Source of the DNA: Sphingomonas faeni
Lineage (GTDB): Bacteria > Pseudomonadota > Alphaproteobacteria > Sphingomonadales > Sphingomonadaceae
Length of the DNA stretch: 64,000 nucleotides
Direction: 5' to 3'
Assembly (NCBI RefSeq): GCF_023195535.1
Contig: NZ_JALPNF010000003.1
Span: 124,001-188,000 of the forward strand
In this document: positions 26,338-35,162 of the stretch, in pieces
Numbering within the stretch: position 1 is the stretch's first letter
How the letters are laid out: each line of letters opens with the position of its first letter
Notes under the pieces: generated by a model
Databases searched by the model: none
Told to the model about the DNA's origin: nothing
Seen by the model: only the letters and a program-made list of their open reading frames with translations
Position numbers and translations under genes: made by a program

Positions 26338-26420
26338 CGTCATCCTGACGAAAGTCAGGATCCAGAGTGATGAATGGTTGTCCTTTACGGCTCTGGATCC
26401 TGACTTTCGTCAGGATGACG
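26338..26420. repeat. Family A intergenic palindrome, copy 4
   Basis: Arms 26338-26364 and 26394-26420 match the other family A arms except for one paired change (GGATCCA in place of GGACCCA, with the matching change in the other arm). This compensatory change keeps the hairpin perfect, which suggests that base pairing itself is under selection. It lies in the 250-bp gap between the symporter gene and the M1 aminopeptidase gene. Confidence 0.9.
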
Positions 26421-26545
26421 GGATTTGTTTGGTGCAGCCTGTAAACACACCCGCCGTAATCAGGTCCCTTCCAGCGCCAGGGACACCACGGTAGGACCGA
26501 CGCTTGGCCGTCCCGATATCGAGGAACGGCGACATCGGAGTTCCC

Positions 26546-28423
26546 ATGCGCATCCCCGCACTAGCCACCGCCCTTAGCCTCGTCCTCGCATCCCCTGCCG
26601 TCGCACAGACGATCGCGCCGATCCTCACCACGCCCGACGCACGCGATCCGCACAGCTACGCCCGCCCCGCCGAAGCCCGCGTCACGCACGTCGCGCTCGA
26701 TCTCGCCGCCGACTTCGACACCCACGTCATCCGGGGCATCGCCACGCTCGACGTCCTCGCAAAGCCAGGCGCCAAGCTCGTCCTCGACGACAACGGCCTG
26801 AAGATCGTCAACATCACCGACGCTACCGGTAAGCCGCTCCCCTACGAAGTCGGCGCGGTCGACAAGATCCACGGCGCGCCGCTGACCGTCACGCTCAACG
26901 GCGCGAAGAAAATCCGCATCGCCTACGCCTCGTCGCCCGACGCCAAGGCGCTGCAATGGCTCACCCCTGCGCAGACCGCCGGCAAGAAACAGCCCTTCCT
27001 GTTCAGCCAGGGCGAGGCAATCCTCAACCGCAGCTGGATCCCGACGCAGGACTCGCCCGGCATCCGCCAGACCTGGGAGGCAAAGATCGCCGTCCCCAAG
27101 CAGCTCACCGCGGTGATGAGCGGACTCGCGACTGGCAAGCCGACTTGCGCGGCGGACCGCTGCACGTTCGAATACAAGATGGACAAGCCTGTCGCACCGT
27201 ACCTGATCGCGCTCGCGGTCGGCGACATCGCGTTCAAGTCGACCGGCTCGCGCACCGGCATCTGGGCCGAACCCGCGACCTTGCCCAAGGCCGCGTATGA
27301 ATTTGGCGAGCTCGAGAAGTTCGTCGCCGCCGCCGAAGGGCTGTACGGCCCGTATCGATGGGGCCGCTACGACGTGCTGGTCCTGCCGCCGTCGTTCCCG
27401 TTCGGCGGCATGGAAAACCCGACGCTCACCTTCGCCACGCCGACCGCGATCGCCGGCGACCGCAGTCTCGTCTCGCTGATCGCACACGAACTCGCGCACA
27501 GCTGGTCGGGCAACCTCGTCACCAACGCGACCTGGGACGATTTCTGGCTCAACGAAGGCTTTACCAGCTATTTCGAGAACCGGATCATGGAGGCGCTCTA
27601 CGGCAAGCGCCGCGCCGACATGGAGGCCGACCTCGCCTGGACCGACATGCTCGCGGCGGTGAAGGACGCCGGTGGCCCCGCCGCGAAGGACACGCAACTC
27701 CACCTCGATCTCGACGCATCGCGCGATCCCGACGACGGCATGACGCAGATCGCCTACGACAAGGGCGCGGCCTTCCTCCGCACGATCGAAAAGCAGGTCG
27801 GCCGCGCGCGGTGGGACGCATATCTCCGCAGCTATTTCGACCGCCACGCCGTCCAGCCGCAGACCAGCGCCGGCTTCCTCGCCGACCTGAAATCGAAGCT
27901 GCTGACCCCCGCCGAGGCGAAGACGATCGGCGTCGACACGTGGGTGTACCAACCCGGTATTCCGGCGAACGCAGTCCATGTGACGTCTGCCGCATTCCCT
28001 GCGGTCGATGCGGCGGCCAAGGCCTATGGAGCCGGTGGGCCGGTGTCGGGCGTTCCGGGCAAGGCGACCACGCAGGAGATCACGCGCTTCATCACGCAGC
28101 TTCCGCGCAAACTCCCGGCCGAGCGGTTGAAGACGCTCGACGACGCGTTCGGCTGGAACACCACCGGCAATTCGGAAATCCGCTTCGCCTGGCTGCAACT
28201 CGCGCTTGCCAATCACTATGCGCCCGCCGACGCCTCGGCCGAGCAGTTCCTGACCTCGCAGGGGAGGCGCAAGTTCGTCGCGCCGCTGTTCCAGCAGATG
28301 ATGGACTCGGGCGACTGGGGTCACAAGCTGGCGATGGACATCTACGGCAAGGCGCGGCCGGGCTATCATGCGGTCACGCAGGTCACCGTGGACCGCATAA
28401 CCGGCTGGAAACTCATGAACTGA
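26546..28423 (+). CDS. M1-family zinc aminopeptidase, secreted (LTA4H/AP-B-like)
   Basis: A 625-residue peptidase with a signal peptide (MRIPALATALSLVLASPAVA). It shows the M1 exopeptidase motif GGMENP (about 289) and the zinc site HELAHSW (about 315-321) with the third ligand in LNEGFTSYFE 18 residues later. The C-terminal helical domain (about 480-620) is of the leukotriene A4 hydrolase type. It should trim N-terminal residues from peptides in the periplasm. The ATG at 26546 is chosen for the signal peptide and a GGAG site; the frame begins 14 codons earlier. It is monocistronic. Confidence 0.92.
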   Translation: MRIPALATALSLVLASPAVAQTIAPILTTPDARDPHSYARPAEARVTHVALDLAADFDTHVIRGIATLDVLAKPGAKLVLDDNGLKIVNITDATGKPLPYEVGAVDKIHGAPLTVTLNGAKKIRIAYASSPDAKALQWLTPAQTAGKKQPFLFSQGEAILNRSWIPTQDSPGIRQTWEAKIAVPKQLTAVMSGLATGKPTCAADRCTFEYKMDKPVAPYLIALAVGDIAFKSTGSRTGIWAEPATLPKAAYEFGELEKFVAAAEGLYGPYRWGRYDVLVLPPSFPFGGMENPTLTFATPTAIAGDRSLVSLIAHELAHSWSGNLVTNATWDDFWLNEGFTSYFENRIMEALYGKRRADMEADLAWTDMLAAVKDAGGPAAKDTQLHLDLDASRDPDDGMTQIAYDKGAAFLRTIEKQVGRARWDAYLRSYFDRHAVQPQTSAGFLADLKSKLLTPAEAKTIGVDTWVYQPGIPANAVHVTSAAFPAVDAAAKAYGAGGPVSGVPGKATTQEITRFITQLPRKLPAERLKTLDDAFGWNTTGNSEIRFAWLQLALANHYAPADASAEQFLTSQGRRKFVAPLFQQMMDSGDWGHKLAMDIYGKARPGYHAVTQVTVDRITGWKLMN

Positions 28424-28559
28424 GCCTGACGAGGCCCTGTTTCGGGCGTTGGTCGGCGCGGTAACACGCTTCGTCGGATATGGTTCCCGACCGGGTTTCA
28501 ATTAATTCGAACCTCCCGTAGCCAGACTGTGACGAACGGGTTTTGGCCGGGGGGTCTCG

Positions 28560-29177
28560 ATGAATTTCAAGGCGTTAGCAGCGCGTTTTGCGCTGGTGGT
28601 ATCGTGCGGCCTGATGACGGCCACACCGGCAGCAGCCCAGTTCTGGCAGTGTGTCACGTTCGCCCGCTCGGTTTCGGGGATCGAAATCCGCGGCAACGCA
28701 AACACTTGGTGGGATCAGGCCGCTGGCCGCTACGAGCGCGGCCACAGCCCTAAGGCCGGTTCGGTCCTCGCTTTCTCGCCGACCTCGCGGATGCGCGTCG
28801 GCCATGTCGCGATGGTCTCGAAGGTCGTCAGCGACCGCGAAGTCCTTCTCACCCACGCCAACTGGTCGCGCCCCGGCGCCGTCGAGACCAACGTCCTCGC
28901 GATCGACGTTTCCGACGCCGGCGACTGGAGCAAGGTCAAGGTCTGGTACGGTCCGCAGGGCGACCTCGGCACCTCGGTGTACCCGACCAAGGGCTTCATC
29001 TATTCGGGCCACGCACCCGCCGGCGATACGCTCGACGTGCAGCCCTCGTACCAGATGGCCAGCGCCACCCGCACCATCACCGCAACGCAGCGTGCCAACG
29101 CCGCGCAGCTCGCAACGATCCAGCACGGCCCGACCGACCCCCGCGGCATCTTCACGCTGGTGAACGAGGCGAACTGA
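28560..29177 (+). CDS. Secreted CHAP-domain protein (putative peptidoglycan amidase/endopeptidase)
   Basis: A 205-residue protein with a signal peptide (about 1-27, ending TPAAAQ) and a CHAP domain. The catalytic Cys is in FWQCVTFAR (about residue 31), His in RVGHVAMV (about 81), and a polar partner in THANWS (about 98). Such enzymes cut peptide cross-bridges in the cell wall. A C-terminal extension of about 60 residues after the domain shows no known motif. The ATG has a GGGGG site 6 bp upstream. It is a stand-alone gene. Confidence 0.85.
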   Translation: MNFKALAARFALVVSCGLMTATPAAAQFWQCVTFARSVSGIEIRGNANTWWDQAAGRYERGHSPKAGSVLAFSPTSRMRVGHVAMVSKVVSDREVLLTHANWSRPGAVETNVLAIDVSDAGDWSKVKVWYGPQGDLGTSVYPTKGFIYSGHAPAGDTLDVQPSYQMASATRTITATQRANAAQLATIQHGPTDPRGIFTLVNEAN

Positions 29178-29330
29178 GGTTTGCCTTTGGGGCGGGGTGC
29201 GGGGCTCGCTGCGGCATTCCTGACCGGCTCCGACATCACAGTAGTCGAGTGTTTCGCTGCTGATCGCCCCCAGGTTGCTGCCCGGTTACTGATCACCTCC
29301 GATTAGTTCAGCACTCCAACCTACCCAAAA

Positions 29331-29443
29331 AGCACACCTCCCCGGCGAAGGCCGGGGCCCAATTTGTGAGGTCGCAGTAACGAAGCGCGGCCTTCGATTA
29401 GCAACGCTTCCCAATTGCACCCCGGCCTTCGCCGGGGGGGCAA
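29331..29443. repeat. Family B intergenic palindrome, copy 3
   Basis: Arms CTCCCCGGCGAAGGCCGGGG and its complement flank a loop of about 45 bases that contains CAGTAACG, related to the loops of the other family B copies. It is in the 390-bp gap between the convergent CHAP and msrB genes. The first 150 bp of that gap hold nothing I can identify. Confidence 0.85.
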
Positions 29444-29473
29444 AAACAGCGCGCCGGGCAGCTTACCCTCTTG

Positions 29474-29524
29474 TTCTCCCGCGAAGGCGGGGTCCAGTCT
29501 GGGTCCCCGCCTTCGCGGGGACAC
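29474..29524. repeat. Short family B-like palindrome
   Basis: TCCCGCGAAGGCGGGGTCCA pairs with GGTCCCCGCCTTCGCGGGGA across a very small loop. The same short form is found at 53222-53274, after the adenosine kinase gene. It is next to the msrB stop. Confidence 0.8.
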
Positions 29525-29567
29525 AAGCCTAAGTAAAATGGAGCGAATGGCCCGAGGGTGAGCGCCC

Positions 29568-30056
29568 TCAAGCCGCCTTGAACGTAAGCGCATCGCCATT
29601 CATGCAGTACCGCTTGCCAGTCGGCTTCGGCCCATCGTCGAACACGTGCCCGAGATGCCCGCCACACCGCCGGCAATGCACCTCGGTCCGCGCCATCCCC
29701 AGCGTCGAATCCACCCGCGTCCGCACCGCGTTCGGCAGCGGCTGCCAGAAGCTCGGCCACCCGGTCCCGCTCTCGAACTTGGTCTTCGACGAGAAGTTCG
29801 GCAACGCGCACCCGCCGCAGGAAAATATCCCCGCGCGATGCTCGCCATTCAACGGGCTCGAATAGGGCCGCTCCGTGCCTTCCTTCCGAAGGACGTTATA
29901 CGCATCCGGCGACAGCTTTTTGCGCCACTGCGCATCGGTCAGCGTAACCTCGAACCGCTCCGCCGCCTGCGCAGGCTGCGACGAACACCCCCACAAGGCA
30001 AAGCCGGCGACAGCCGCACCGGCAAGCGTAAGAAAAGCGCGGCGGTCCTGGGTCAT
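29568..30056 (-). CDS. msrB: Peptide-methionine (R)-S-oxide reductase MsrB, exported
   Basis: A 162-residue enzyme that reduces methionine-R-sulfoxide in damaged proteins. The MsrB domain has RPYSSPLNGEHRAGIFSC, the zinc CxxC pairs CGGC (about 80) and CRRC (about 128), SGTGWPSFW and the catalytic Cys in RYCMNGDAL. The N-terminus is a twin-arginine signal (QDRRAFLTLAG) ending in GC (Cys 24), so it is exported folded and possibly lipidated, although Trp at the -2 position is unusual for a lipobox. The ATG at 30056 has a GGAGA site; the frame also opens at 30068. Confidence 0.92.
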   Translation of the reverse strand: MTQDRRAFLTLAGAAVAGFALWGCSSQPAQAAERFEVTLTDAQWRKKLSPDAYNVLRKEGTERPYSSPLNGEHRAGIFSCGGCALPNFSSKTKFESGTGWPSFWQPLPNAVRTRVDSTLGMARTEVHCRRCGGHLGHVFDDGPKPTGKRYCMNGDALTFKAA

Positions 30057-30118
30057 ATCGGTCTCCATGGTTCGAGATATAGGTACGCGCGAACGAACCG
30101 ATAAGGTGACGCCAAACC

Positions 30119-31357
30119 TCAGTATCTGCTGATTTCCACCGGCAGCGTGCGATACCCGTGCACGAAGCACGCCGCGACCCGCGTAGGTTCGGCGAGCACG
30201 TTGATCCGCATCCGCCGCGCAGCCATCTCCTCGAGCAGGATCGCGATCTGCATCTCGGCGAGCCGGGCGCCGACGCAGCGGTGGATGCTGTGGCCGAACG
30301 CCAGATGCCGCCGCGCGTTCGGCCGATCCACCACGATCGCGTCCGCATCGTCCCCGAACACGCTCTCGTCGCGGTTCGCCGAGATATACCAGAGCGCCAG
30401 CTTGTCGCCCGCCTTGATGTGCTGCCCCATCAGCTCCGCGTCCGCCGTTGCGGTCCGGCGCATGTGCGCGAGCGGGGTCTGCCAGCGGAGAATCTCGCTC
30501 ACCGCATTGAGGATCAGCGTCGGGTCTGCCTCCAGCTTCGCGCGCGAGTCCGGAAATTTGTCCAGGCCATACGCCAGCGCGGACATCGAATTGCGCGTGG
30601 TGTCGTTGCCGCCGACGATCAGCAGGATGAGATTACCGATAAATTCGTTGTGATCCATGTGGCTCATCGCGTCCGAATGAATCATCATCGAGATGAGGTC
30701 GGGCGTCGGCGGCTTATCGATCTTCGCGTCCCATAACCCTTTGAAATACGAACCGCATTCGAACATGTGGGCGAGCCGCTGCGCGCGCAGTTCCTCGTTC
30801 TTCACGATTTCGATGTCGCCTGCCCAATCCGACCACAGCGTCAGCTTACGGCGATCGGCCCACGGAAAATCGAACAGGATCGCGAGCATTTGCGTGGTCA
30901 GTTCGATCGCGACGGTATCCACCCAGTCGAAGCGCGTGTTCCACGGCAGGCTGTCGAGCATGTCTGCCGTCCGCCGGCGGATATCGCCCGACATCCGCGT
31001 CATCTCGCTTGGGGTGAAGGCAGGCGCGACGGTGCGGCGCTGGCCGGTGTGCACGGGGCGGTCACGCGCGATGAACATCGGCATGCGGACATCGCGCTCG
31101 GCGACGAAATCGGCGATCGTTATGCCGCCGGCTTCGGACGAATAGAGGTCGGGGAGCGATTCGACCTCGACGATGCCCTTGTAGCTCGAGACGGACCAGT
31201 ACGGCCCATAGTCGGAATGCTCGACATAATGGACCGGCGACTCGGCCCGCAGCGTCTTGAAAGGCGCCTGCCACACATCGTCGCGGTACAGTTCGGCACG
31301 GCTCACATCGAGCGGATCGACCGCGTGTTGCGCCACGTCTCTCACCAGAGTCGCCAT
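30119..31357 (-). CDS. Cytochrome P450 monooxygenase
   Basis: A 412-residue soluble bacterial P450. It has the I-helix oxygen-activation motif VGGNDTTRNS (about 245), ExxR in SEILRW (about 291) and the haem-binding Cys in AFGHSIHRCVGARLAE (Cys about 358). The second Gly of the FGxGxHxCxG signature is Ser here. The protein resembles the P450s often found in sphingomonads for terpene, alkane or aromatic hydroxylation, but no ferredoxin or reductase gene is adjacent, so substrate and electron donor are unknown. The ATG at 31357 has a GGGAGAG site; the frame upstream is a shadow. An operator-like palindrome lies about 40 bp upstream. Confidence 0.9.
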   Translation of the reverse strand: MATLVRDVAQHAVDPLDVSRAELYRDDVWQAPFKTLRAESPVHYVEHSDYGPYWSVSSYKGIVEVESLPDLYSSEAGGITIADFVAERDVRMPMFIARDRPVHTGQRRTVAPAFTPSEMTRMSGDIRRRTADMLDSLPWNTRFDWVDTVAIELTTQMLAILFDFPWADRRKLTLWSDWAGDIEIVKNEELRAQRLAHMFECGSYFKGLWDAKIDKPPTPDLISMMIHSDAMSHMDHNEFIGNLILLIVGGNDTTRNSMSALAYGLDKFPDSRAKLEADPTLILNAVSEILRWQTPLAHMRRTATADAELMGQHIKAGDKLALWYISANRDESVFGDDADAIVVDRPNARRHLAFGHSIHRCVGARLAEMQIAILLEEMAARRMRINVLAEPTRVAACFVHGYRTLPVEISRY

Positions 31358-31395
31358 CGTCTCTCTCCCGTATTTTGCCACAGGAAAGGCTTTGC

Positions 31396-31410
31396 TGACA
31401 CCTATGTCAA
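31396..31410 (-). promoter_or_regulatory. Operator-like palindrome and -35-like box upstream of the P450 gene
   Basis: TGACA-CCTA-TGTCA (31396-31409) is a perfect 5-bp inverted repeat with a 4-bp spacer. On the minus strand it overlaps TTGACA (31410-31405), a consensus -35 box, about 50 bp upstream of the P450 start. No convincing -10 box follows at the right distance, so the promoter assignment is tentative. A TetR-type or other regulator encoded elsewhere could bind here. Confidence 0.4.
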
Positions 31411-31430
31411 TAGGGTTGGGCCGTAACCGA

Positions 31431-31556
31431 GAGATCCTCCTCCGCAAGGGGGAGGTGGCGCCGAAGGCGACGGAGGGGGAGGACACGCAACAGAGGTTAC
31501 CCTTTCCTCCCCCTCCGTCTGGCAAGCGCCAGCCACCTCCCCCTGGCGGGGGAGGA
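31431..31556. repeat. Family E intergenic palindromic repeat
   Basis: GATCCTCCTCCGCAAGGGGG at the left pairs with CCACCTCCCCCTGGCGGGGG at the right, with a second inner pairing (CGACGGAGGGGGAGG / CCTCCCCCTCCGTC). It occupies the gap between the P450 start and the stop of the ABC permease gene. Confidence 0.78.
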
Positions 31557-31566
31557 TTTGCAAAAC

Positions 31567-32802
31567 CTAAGCCGCCGCCTTTGTCTTGCGCCGCCAGAAC
31601 GGCCGCGCGCTGCCCGATTGCAGCACCCCCCGCCGGAACAGCCGCGCCCCGACCGTGATGAAGATCGTCACCCACAAGGCCTGCCACGCCAGCGCCGCGA
31701 CATGCGGCAACAGTTCGGCGGAGTTCGCCGCCCGTCCGGCCATCGCGAACGGCGACGACAGCGGGAACAGCTCGGCAACCGTCGCGATCCAGCTTCCCGG
31801 CAGCGAGACCGCCGCCGACGACAGCCCGAACATCGCGACCTGCAGGATCGTGATCGGCAACGATAGCATCTGGATCTCGCGCATCGTCGAGGCCTGCGCC
31901 CCGACGCCGAGGAACACGGACCCGAGCAGCAGATACGCCATGCTGAAATACGCGGCGAACAGCAGCGCAAACATCGGACCGCCGACTGCCGGCGCCAGGT
32001 CGCCCAGCGCCGCCGCCGCGCCCGCCGGCATCAATGTCGTGATCTGCGTGACGACGGTGCCCCAGAACGCGACGAACAGCACCGCGACGCCGAACATCCC
32101 GATCAGCTTGCCGAAGAACACCGATTCCAGCGGCACCGCGGCGGCGAGCACTTCGATCACCTTGTTGTTGCGCTCTTCGGCCATCGTGCCGACGACCTGC
32201 CCCGACAGGAACAAGGTCAGGAAGAAGATCCCGAACACCGCGAAGAAGGCGGATTGATGCTGGCCACCGACCGAGGTGGTCGAGCGCGTGATCTGCGTCT
32301 TGGTCGCGGCGATCGCGGGCAGCGTGCCGCCGAGCTTCTCCGCCGCCAGCGTCGTCTGCGCCAGCAACCCGAGATAGTCCGCAGAGCGCTTTCCGCGCGG
32401 GCCATACAGGATCTGCGGCGCGTCGAGCGAACCATAGATCACCGCCGACGCGTCGATATCCTTCGTTTCGAACGCCGCACGCGCCTGCGCCGCCGGATCG
32501 GCCAACGGCGCGACGGTGGTCAGCGCCGGCGGTGCCTCGTCCTCGCGGAACATCCCGCGCAATCGCGTATCGGCTTCGGCGATCGGTCGCGATGTCGCGG
32601 CGGGGACGATCGCGATGATCCGCGTCTTGTCCTGCGCACCGCCGCTGACGCTCGCCGCGCCCAGCCCACCGATCGCGCCGAACGATCCCATGATGACCGG
32701 CGCGAACAGGAACAGCAGGAAGATCGGCGTGAACACCGTGGCGATGAAGTCGCGCCGCGCGATCGTGAAGGTCTGGCGGAGCGTCCGACGAAAGCGCGTC
32801 AT
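31567..32802 (-). CDS. ABC-2 type transporter permease (NatB-like)
   Basis: A 411-residue membrane subunit of the NatAB type. It has an N-terminal helix (about 18-42), a large extracytoplasmic domain (about 45-190), and five to six helices in the C-terminal half, with the family motif GTMAEERNNKVIEVLAAAVP (about 225). Related systems export Na+ or organic molecules. The ATG overlaps the ATPase stop by 4 bp (ATGA), so the two form one transporter. The substrate is unknown. Confidence 0.88.
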   Translation of the reverse strand: MTRFRRTLRQTFTIARRDFIATVFTPIFLLFLFAPVIMGSFGAIGGLGAASVSGGAQDKTRIIAIVPAATSRPIAEADTRLRGMFREDEAPPALTTVAPLADPAAQARAAFETKDIDASAVIYGSLDAPQILYGPRGKRSADYLGLLAQTTLAAEKLGGTLPAIAATKTQITRSTTSVGGQHQSAFFAVFGIFFLTLFLSGQVVGTMAEERNNKVIEVLAAAVPLESVFFGKLIGMFGVAVLFVAFWGTVVTQITTLMPAGAAAALGDLAPAVGGPMFALLFAAYFSMAYLLLGSVFLGVGAQASTMREIQMLSLPITILQVAMFGLSSAAVSLPGSWIATVAELFPLSSPFAMAGRAANSAELLPHVAALAWQALWVTIFITVGARLFRRGVLQSGSARPFWRRKTKAAA

Positions 32803-33725
32803 GCCGCCTGCACCTTCGCGACGTCGCCATGCTGACCGACGATACGGACGAACGCCTCGTGCAGCCCCGGCCGCTCGATCGACAGCCCCGAAATTCCGTA
32901 CCCTGCGTCGATCAACCTCACGAGCAAACTCTCGATCCCTTCACCCGGCAATTCGAACCGCCAGCTATCGCCGTCCGGCATCGCATCCGCCGGCAACACG
33001 CCGCGGATCGCCGGATCGGGCCGATGCGGCGTATAGTGGACGCGCTGCGGCAGGATTCCCCGCGCGTCGCCCACCGTCCCCTCGAACCGCCGCTTGCCGC
33101 CGGCGATGATCGCCAGCCGGTCGCACAGCCGTTCGGCATGGCTCATGATATGCGTCGAGAACAGGATCGTCGCGCCGCGATCCCGCTCGGCGAGGATCAG
33201 CGCCTCGAGCCGCTCCTGGTTGACCGGATCGAGCCCCGAAAACGGCTCGTCCAGCACGAGCAGATCGGGCTGATGCACCACCGAGCCGAGCAACTGCACC
33301 AGCTGCGCCATGCCCTTCGACAATTTCCGGATCTTCTCGTCGACCGCATGGCCAAGGCCGGCGGCCTCCATCAGTACCACCGCACGCTCGCGGCCGGTCT
33401 TCCAGTCGAGCCCACGCAGAGCCCCCAGGAACGCGATCGCCTCGCGCGCCTTCATCGCTGGATACAGCCCGCGTTCCTCGGGCAGATAGCCGACCCGGTC
33501 GCTCGCATCGCGCGGATTGTCATAGCCGAGCAGCGTGCGGCTACCCTCGTCGGGCTCGATGATCCCGAGCAGCATGCGCAGCGTCGTCGTCTTGCCCGCG
33601 CCGTTGGGCCCGAGCACGCCGTACACCGAGCCGCGCGGCACCATGATGTCGACCCCGTCGACCACGCGCCGGTCGCCGAACCGCTTCACGAGCCCGCTCG
33701 CGGTGACCGCCCATTCATCGTTCAC
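32799..33725 (-). CDS. ABC transporter ATP-binding protein (NatA-like)
   Basis: A 308-residue ATPase: Walker A GPNGAGKTT (about 38), Q-loop region GYLPEERGLYP, signature LSKGMAQLVQ (about 134), Walker B LLVLDEPFSGLDP (about 155) and the switch His in STHIMSHAERL. A C-terminal domain of about 90 residues follows, as in DUF4162-type ATPases. Start choice: GTG 33725 has GGAGG 10 bp upstream; TTG 33731, two codons earlier, has the same site at 4 bp. It pairs with the permease gene and is divergent from queG. Confidence 0.9.
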   Translation of the reverse strand: MNDEWAVTASGLVKRFGDRRVVDGVDIMVPRGSVYGVLGPNGAGKTTTLRMLLGIIEPDEGSRTLLGYDNPRDASDRVGYLPEERGLYPAMKAREAIAFLGALRGLDWKTGRERAVVLMEAAGLGHAVDEKIRKLSKGMAQLVQLLGSVVHQPDLLVLDEPFSGLDPVNQERLEALILAERDRGATILFSTHIMSHAERLCDRLAIIAGGKRRFEGTVGDARGILPQRVHYTPHRPDPAIRGVLPADAMPDGDSWRFELPGEGIESLLVRLIDAGYGISGLSIERPGLHEAFVRIVGQHGDVAKVQAA

Positions 33726-33769
33726 GCGCAATCTTCCTCCCGAGGGTGACGTCGTGGTAGCGGTCGGAC

Positions 33770-34924
33770 GTGGCGCAAGACAAGCTGGAACACCGACTTA
33801 AGGCCAAAGCGGCCGAATTGGGTTTTGCCGCCTGCGGGATCGCGGACGCCGATGCTGCACCACGCGCGGGCGAACGCCTCCACCAATGGCTCGCGGACGG
33901 CCGCCACGGCGACATGATCTGGATGGAGGAGCGCAAGCATCACCGCGAGAGCCCCGCCGGCCTTTGGCCCGAAGTCCGCAGCGTGATCGCGCTCGGCATG
34001 AGCTACGCGCCGAAGAACGATCCGCTGCGGCTGGCGGACGAAGGCGGGGTAGGGCGCATCTCGGTCTATGCGCAGGGCCCCGATTATCACGACGTCGTGA
34101 AACGCCAATTGAAGGCACTCGGCCGGTGGTTGGCCCAGGAAGCCGGGCGCGATTTGCCGCCGTTCGACCTGAAAGTGTTCGTCGACACCGCGCCGGTGAT
34201 GGAGAAGCCGCTCGCCGAAGCCGCGGGTCTCGGCTGGCAAGGCAAGCACACCAACCTCGTCAGCCGCGAGCATGGCAGCTGGCTGTTCCTCGGCGCGATC
34301 TACACGACGCTGGACCTGGAACCGGACCGCGGCGGCGTCGACACCTGCGGCAGTTGCGACGCCTGCCAGACCGCATGCCCGACCGCCGCCTTCCCCGCGC
34401 CCTATCAACTCGATGCCCGCCGCTGCATTTCCTACCTGACCATCGAGCATGCCGGCCCGATCCCGCACGAGTTCCGCGCCGCGATCGGCAACCGCATCTA
34501 CGGCTGCGACGACTGCCTCGCCGTCTGCCCCTGGAACAAGTTCGCCGCCTCGGCCAACGCGAACCTAGCCTTCCACCCCCGCGCCGAACTGGTCGCACCG
34601 GAACTGGCCGACATCCTCGCGCTCGACGACGCCACCTTCCGCACGGTCTTCGCCGGCTCCCCCATCAAGCGCATCGGCCGCGACCGGATGATCCGCAACG
34701 CGCTGATCGCAGCCGGCAACAGTGGTGATCCAGCGCTGATCGAACCGGTCGTCAAGCTGCTCGACGACGCGGCGACATTGGTCCGCGGCGCTGCAATATG
34801 GGCTTTAGCGCGACTGAACCGCACGCGCTTCCTCGGCGCCCGGCTCCAATATGCGAGCAGGGAAAAGGATCAGGACGTCATCGACGAGTGGAACACCCGT
34901 GTCGCCGGTGATCCGCTAGCGTAG
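33770..34924 (+). CDS. queG: Epoxyqueuosine reductase QueG
   Basis: A 384-residue cobalamin-dependent iron-sulfur enzyme that performs the last step of queuosine synthesis on tRNA. Two ferredoxin-type [4Fe-4S] motifs are present: CGSCDACQTACP (about 189-200) and CDDCLAVCPW (about 245-254). The N-terminal cobalamin domain has the DTAPVMEKPLAEAAGLGW stretch (about 141-158), and the C-terminus has HEAT-like helices that bind tRNA. The GTG at 33770 starts the conserved N-terminus. No other queuosine genes are nearby. Confidence 0.93.
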   Translation: MAQDKLEHRLKAKAAELGFAACGIADADAAPRAGERLHQWLADGRHGDMIWMEERKHHRESPAGLWPEVRSVIALGMSYAPKNDPLRLADEGGVGRISVYAQGPDYHDVVKRQLKALGRWLAQEAGRDLPPFDLKVFVDTAPVMEKPLAEAAGLGWQGKHTNLVSREHGSWLFLGAIYTTLDLEPDRGGVDTCGSCDACQTACPTAAFPAPYQLDARRCISYLTIEHAGPIPHEFRAAIGNRIYGCDDCLAVCPWNKFAASANANLAFHPRAELVAPELADILALDDATFRTVFAGSPIKRIGRDRMIRNALIAAGNSGDPALIEPVVKLLDDAATLVRGAAIWALARLNRTRFLGARLQYASREKDQDVIDEWNTRVAGDPLA

Positions 34925-35004
34925 TCTTTCTGCGCGGGAATATCTGTTCAAACGGCAGGCAGGAGGCGAGCAGCCGCCGCTGGCGAGATCCTTCGCAGCA
35001 CCCT

Positions 35005-35020
35005 GTTTCGCGCGTGAAAC
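35005..35020. promoter_or_regulatory. Inverted repeat 1 in the adhesin leader (GTTYC-N6-GRAAC)
   Basis: GTTTCGCGCGTGAAAC: 5-bp arms around a 6-bp centre. It lies 14 bp upstream of a candidate promoter -35 box. A second copy with the same half-site pattern is at 35163-35178, 158 bp away centre to centre. An operator function is inferred. In the 369-bp gap between queG and the adhesin gene I otherwise see only the candidate promoter, the second copy and a weak GC-rich hairpin at about 35231-35260. Confidence 0.5.
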
Positions 35021-35033
35021 CGAGGATTCACGA

Positions 35034-35062
35034 TTCCGCAGACCGCCACCGGGTGGTAGAAT
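35034..35062 (+). promoter_or_regulatory. Candidate promoter of the adhesin gene
   Basis: TTCCGC (35034-35039), a 17-bp spacer and TAGAAT (35057-35062) give a fair -35 and good -10 box. Transcription would start near 35069, leaving a leader of about 225 nt before the ATG at 35294. Confidence 0.4.
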
Positions 35063-35162
35063 ATGCACCCTCCCGAAGGCGCTGCGATCTACAACGGTTC
35101 AACGCTCGCGTGCCCTTTTCCTGCACCCGAATACCATCGTCGCACGATCAAAACGGGAATTG

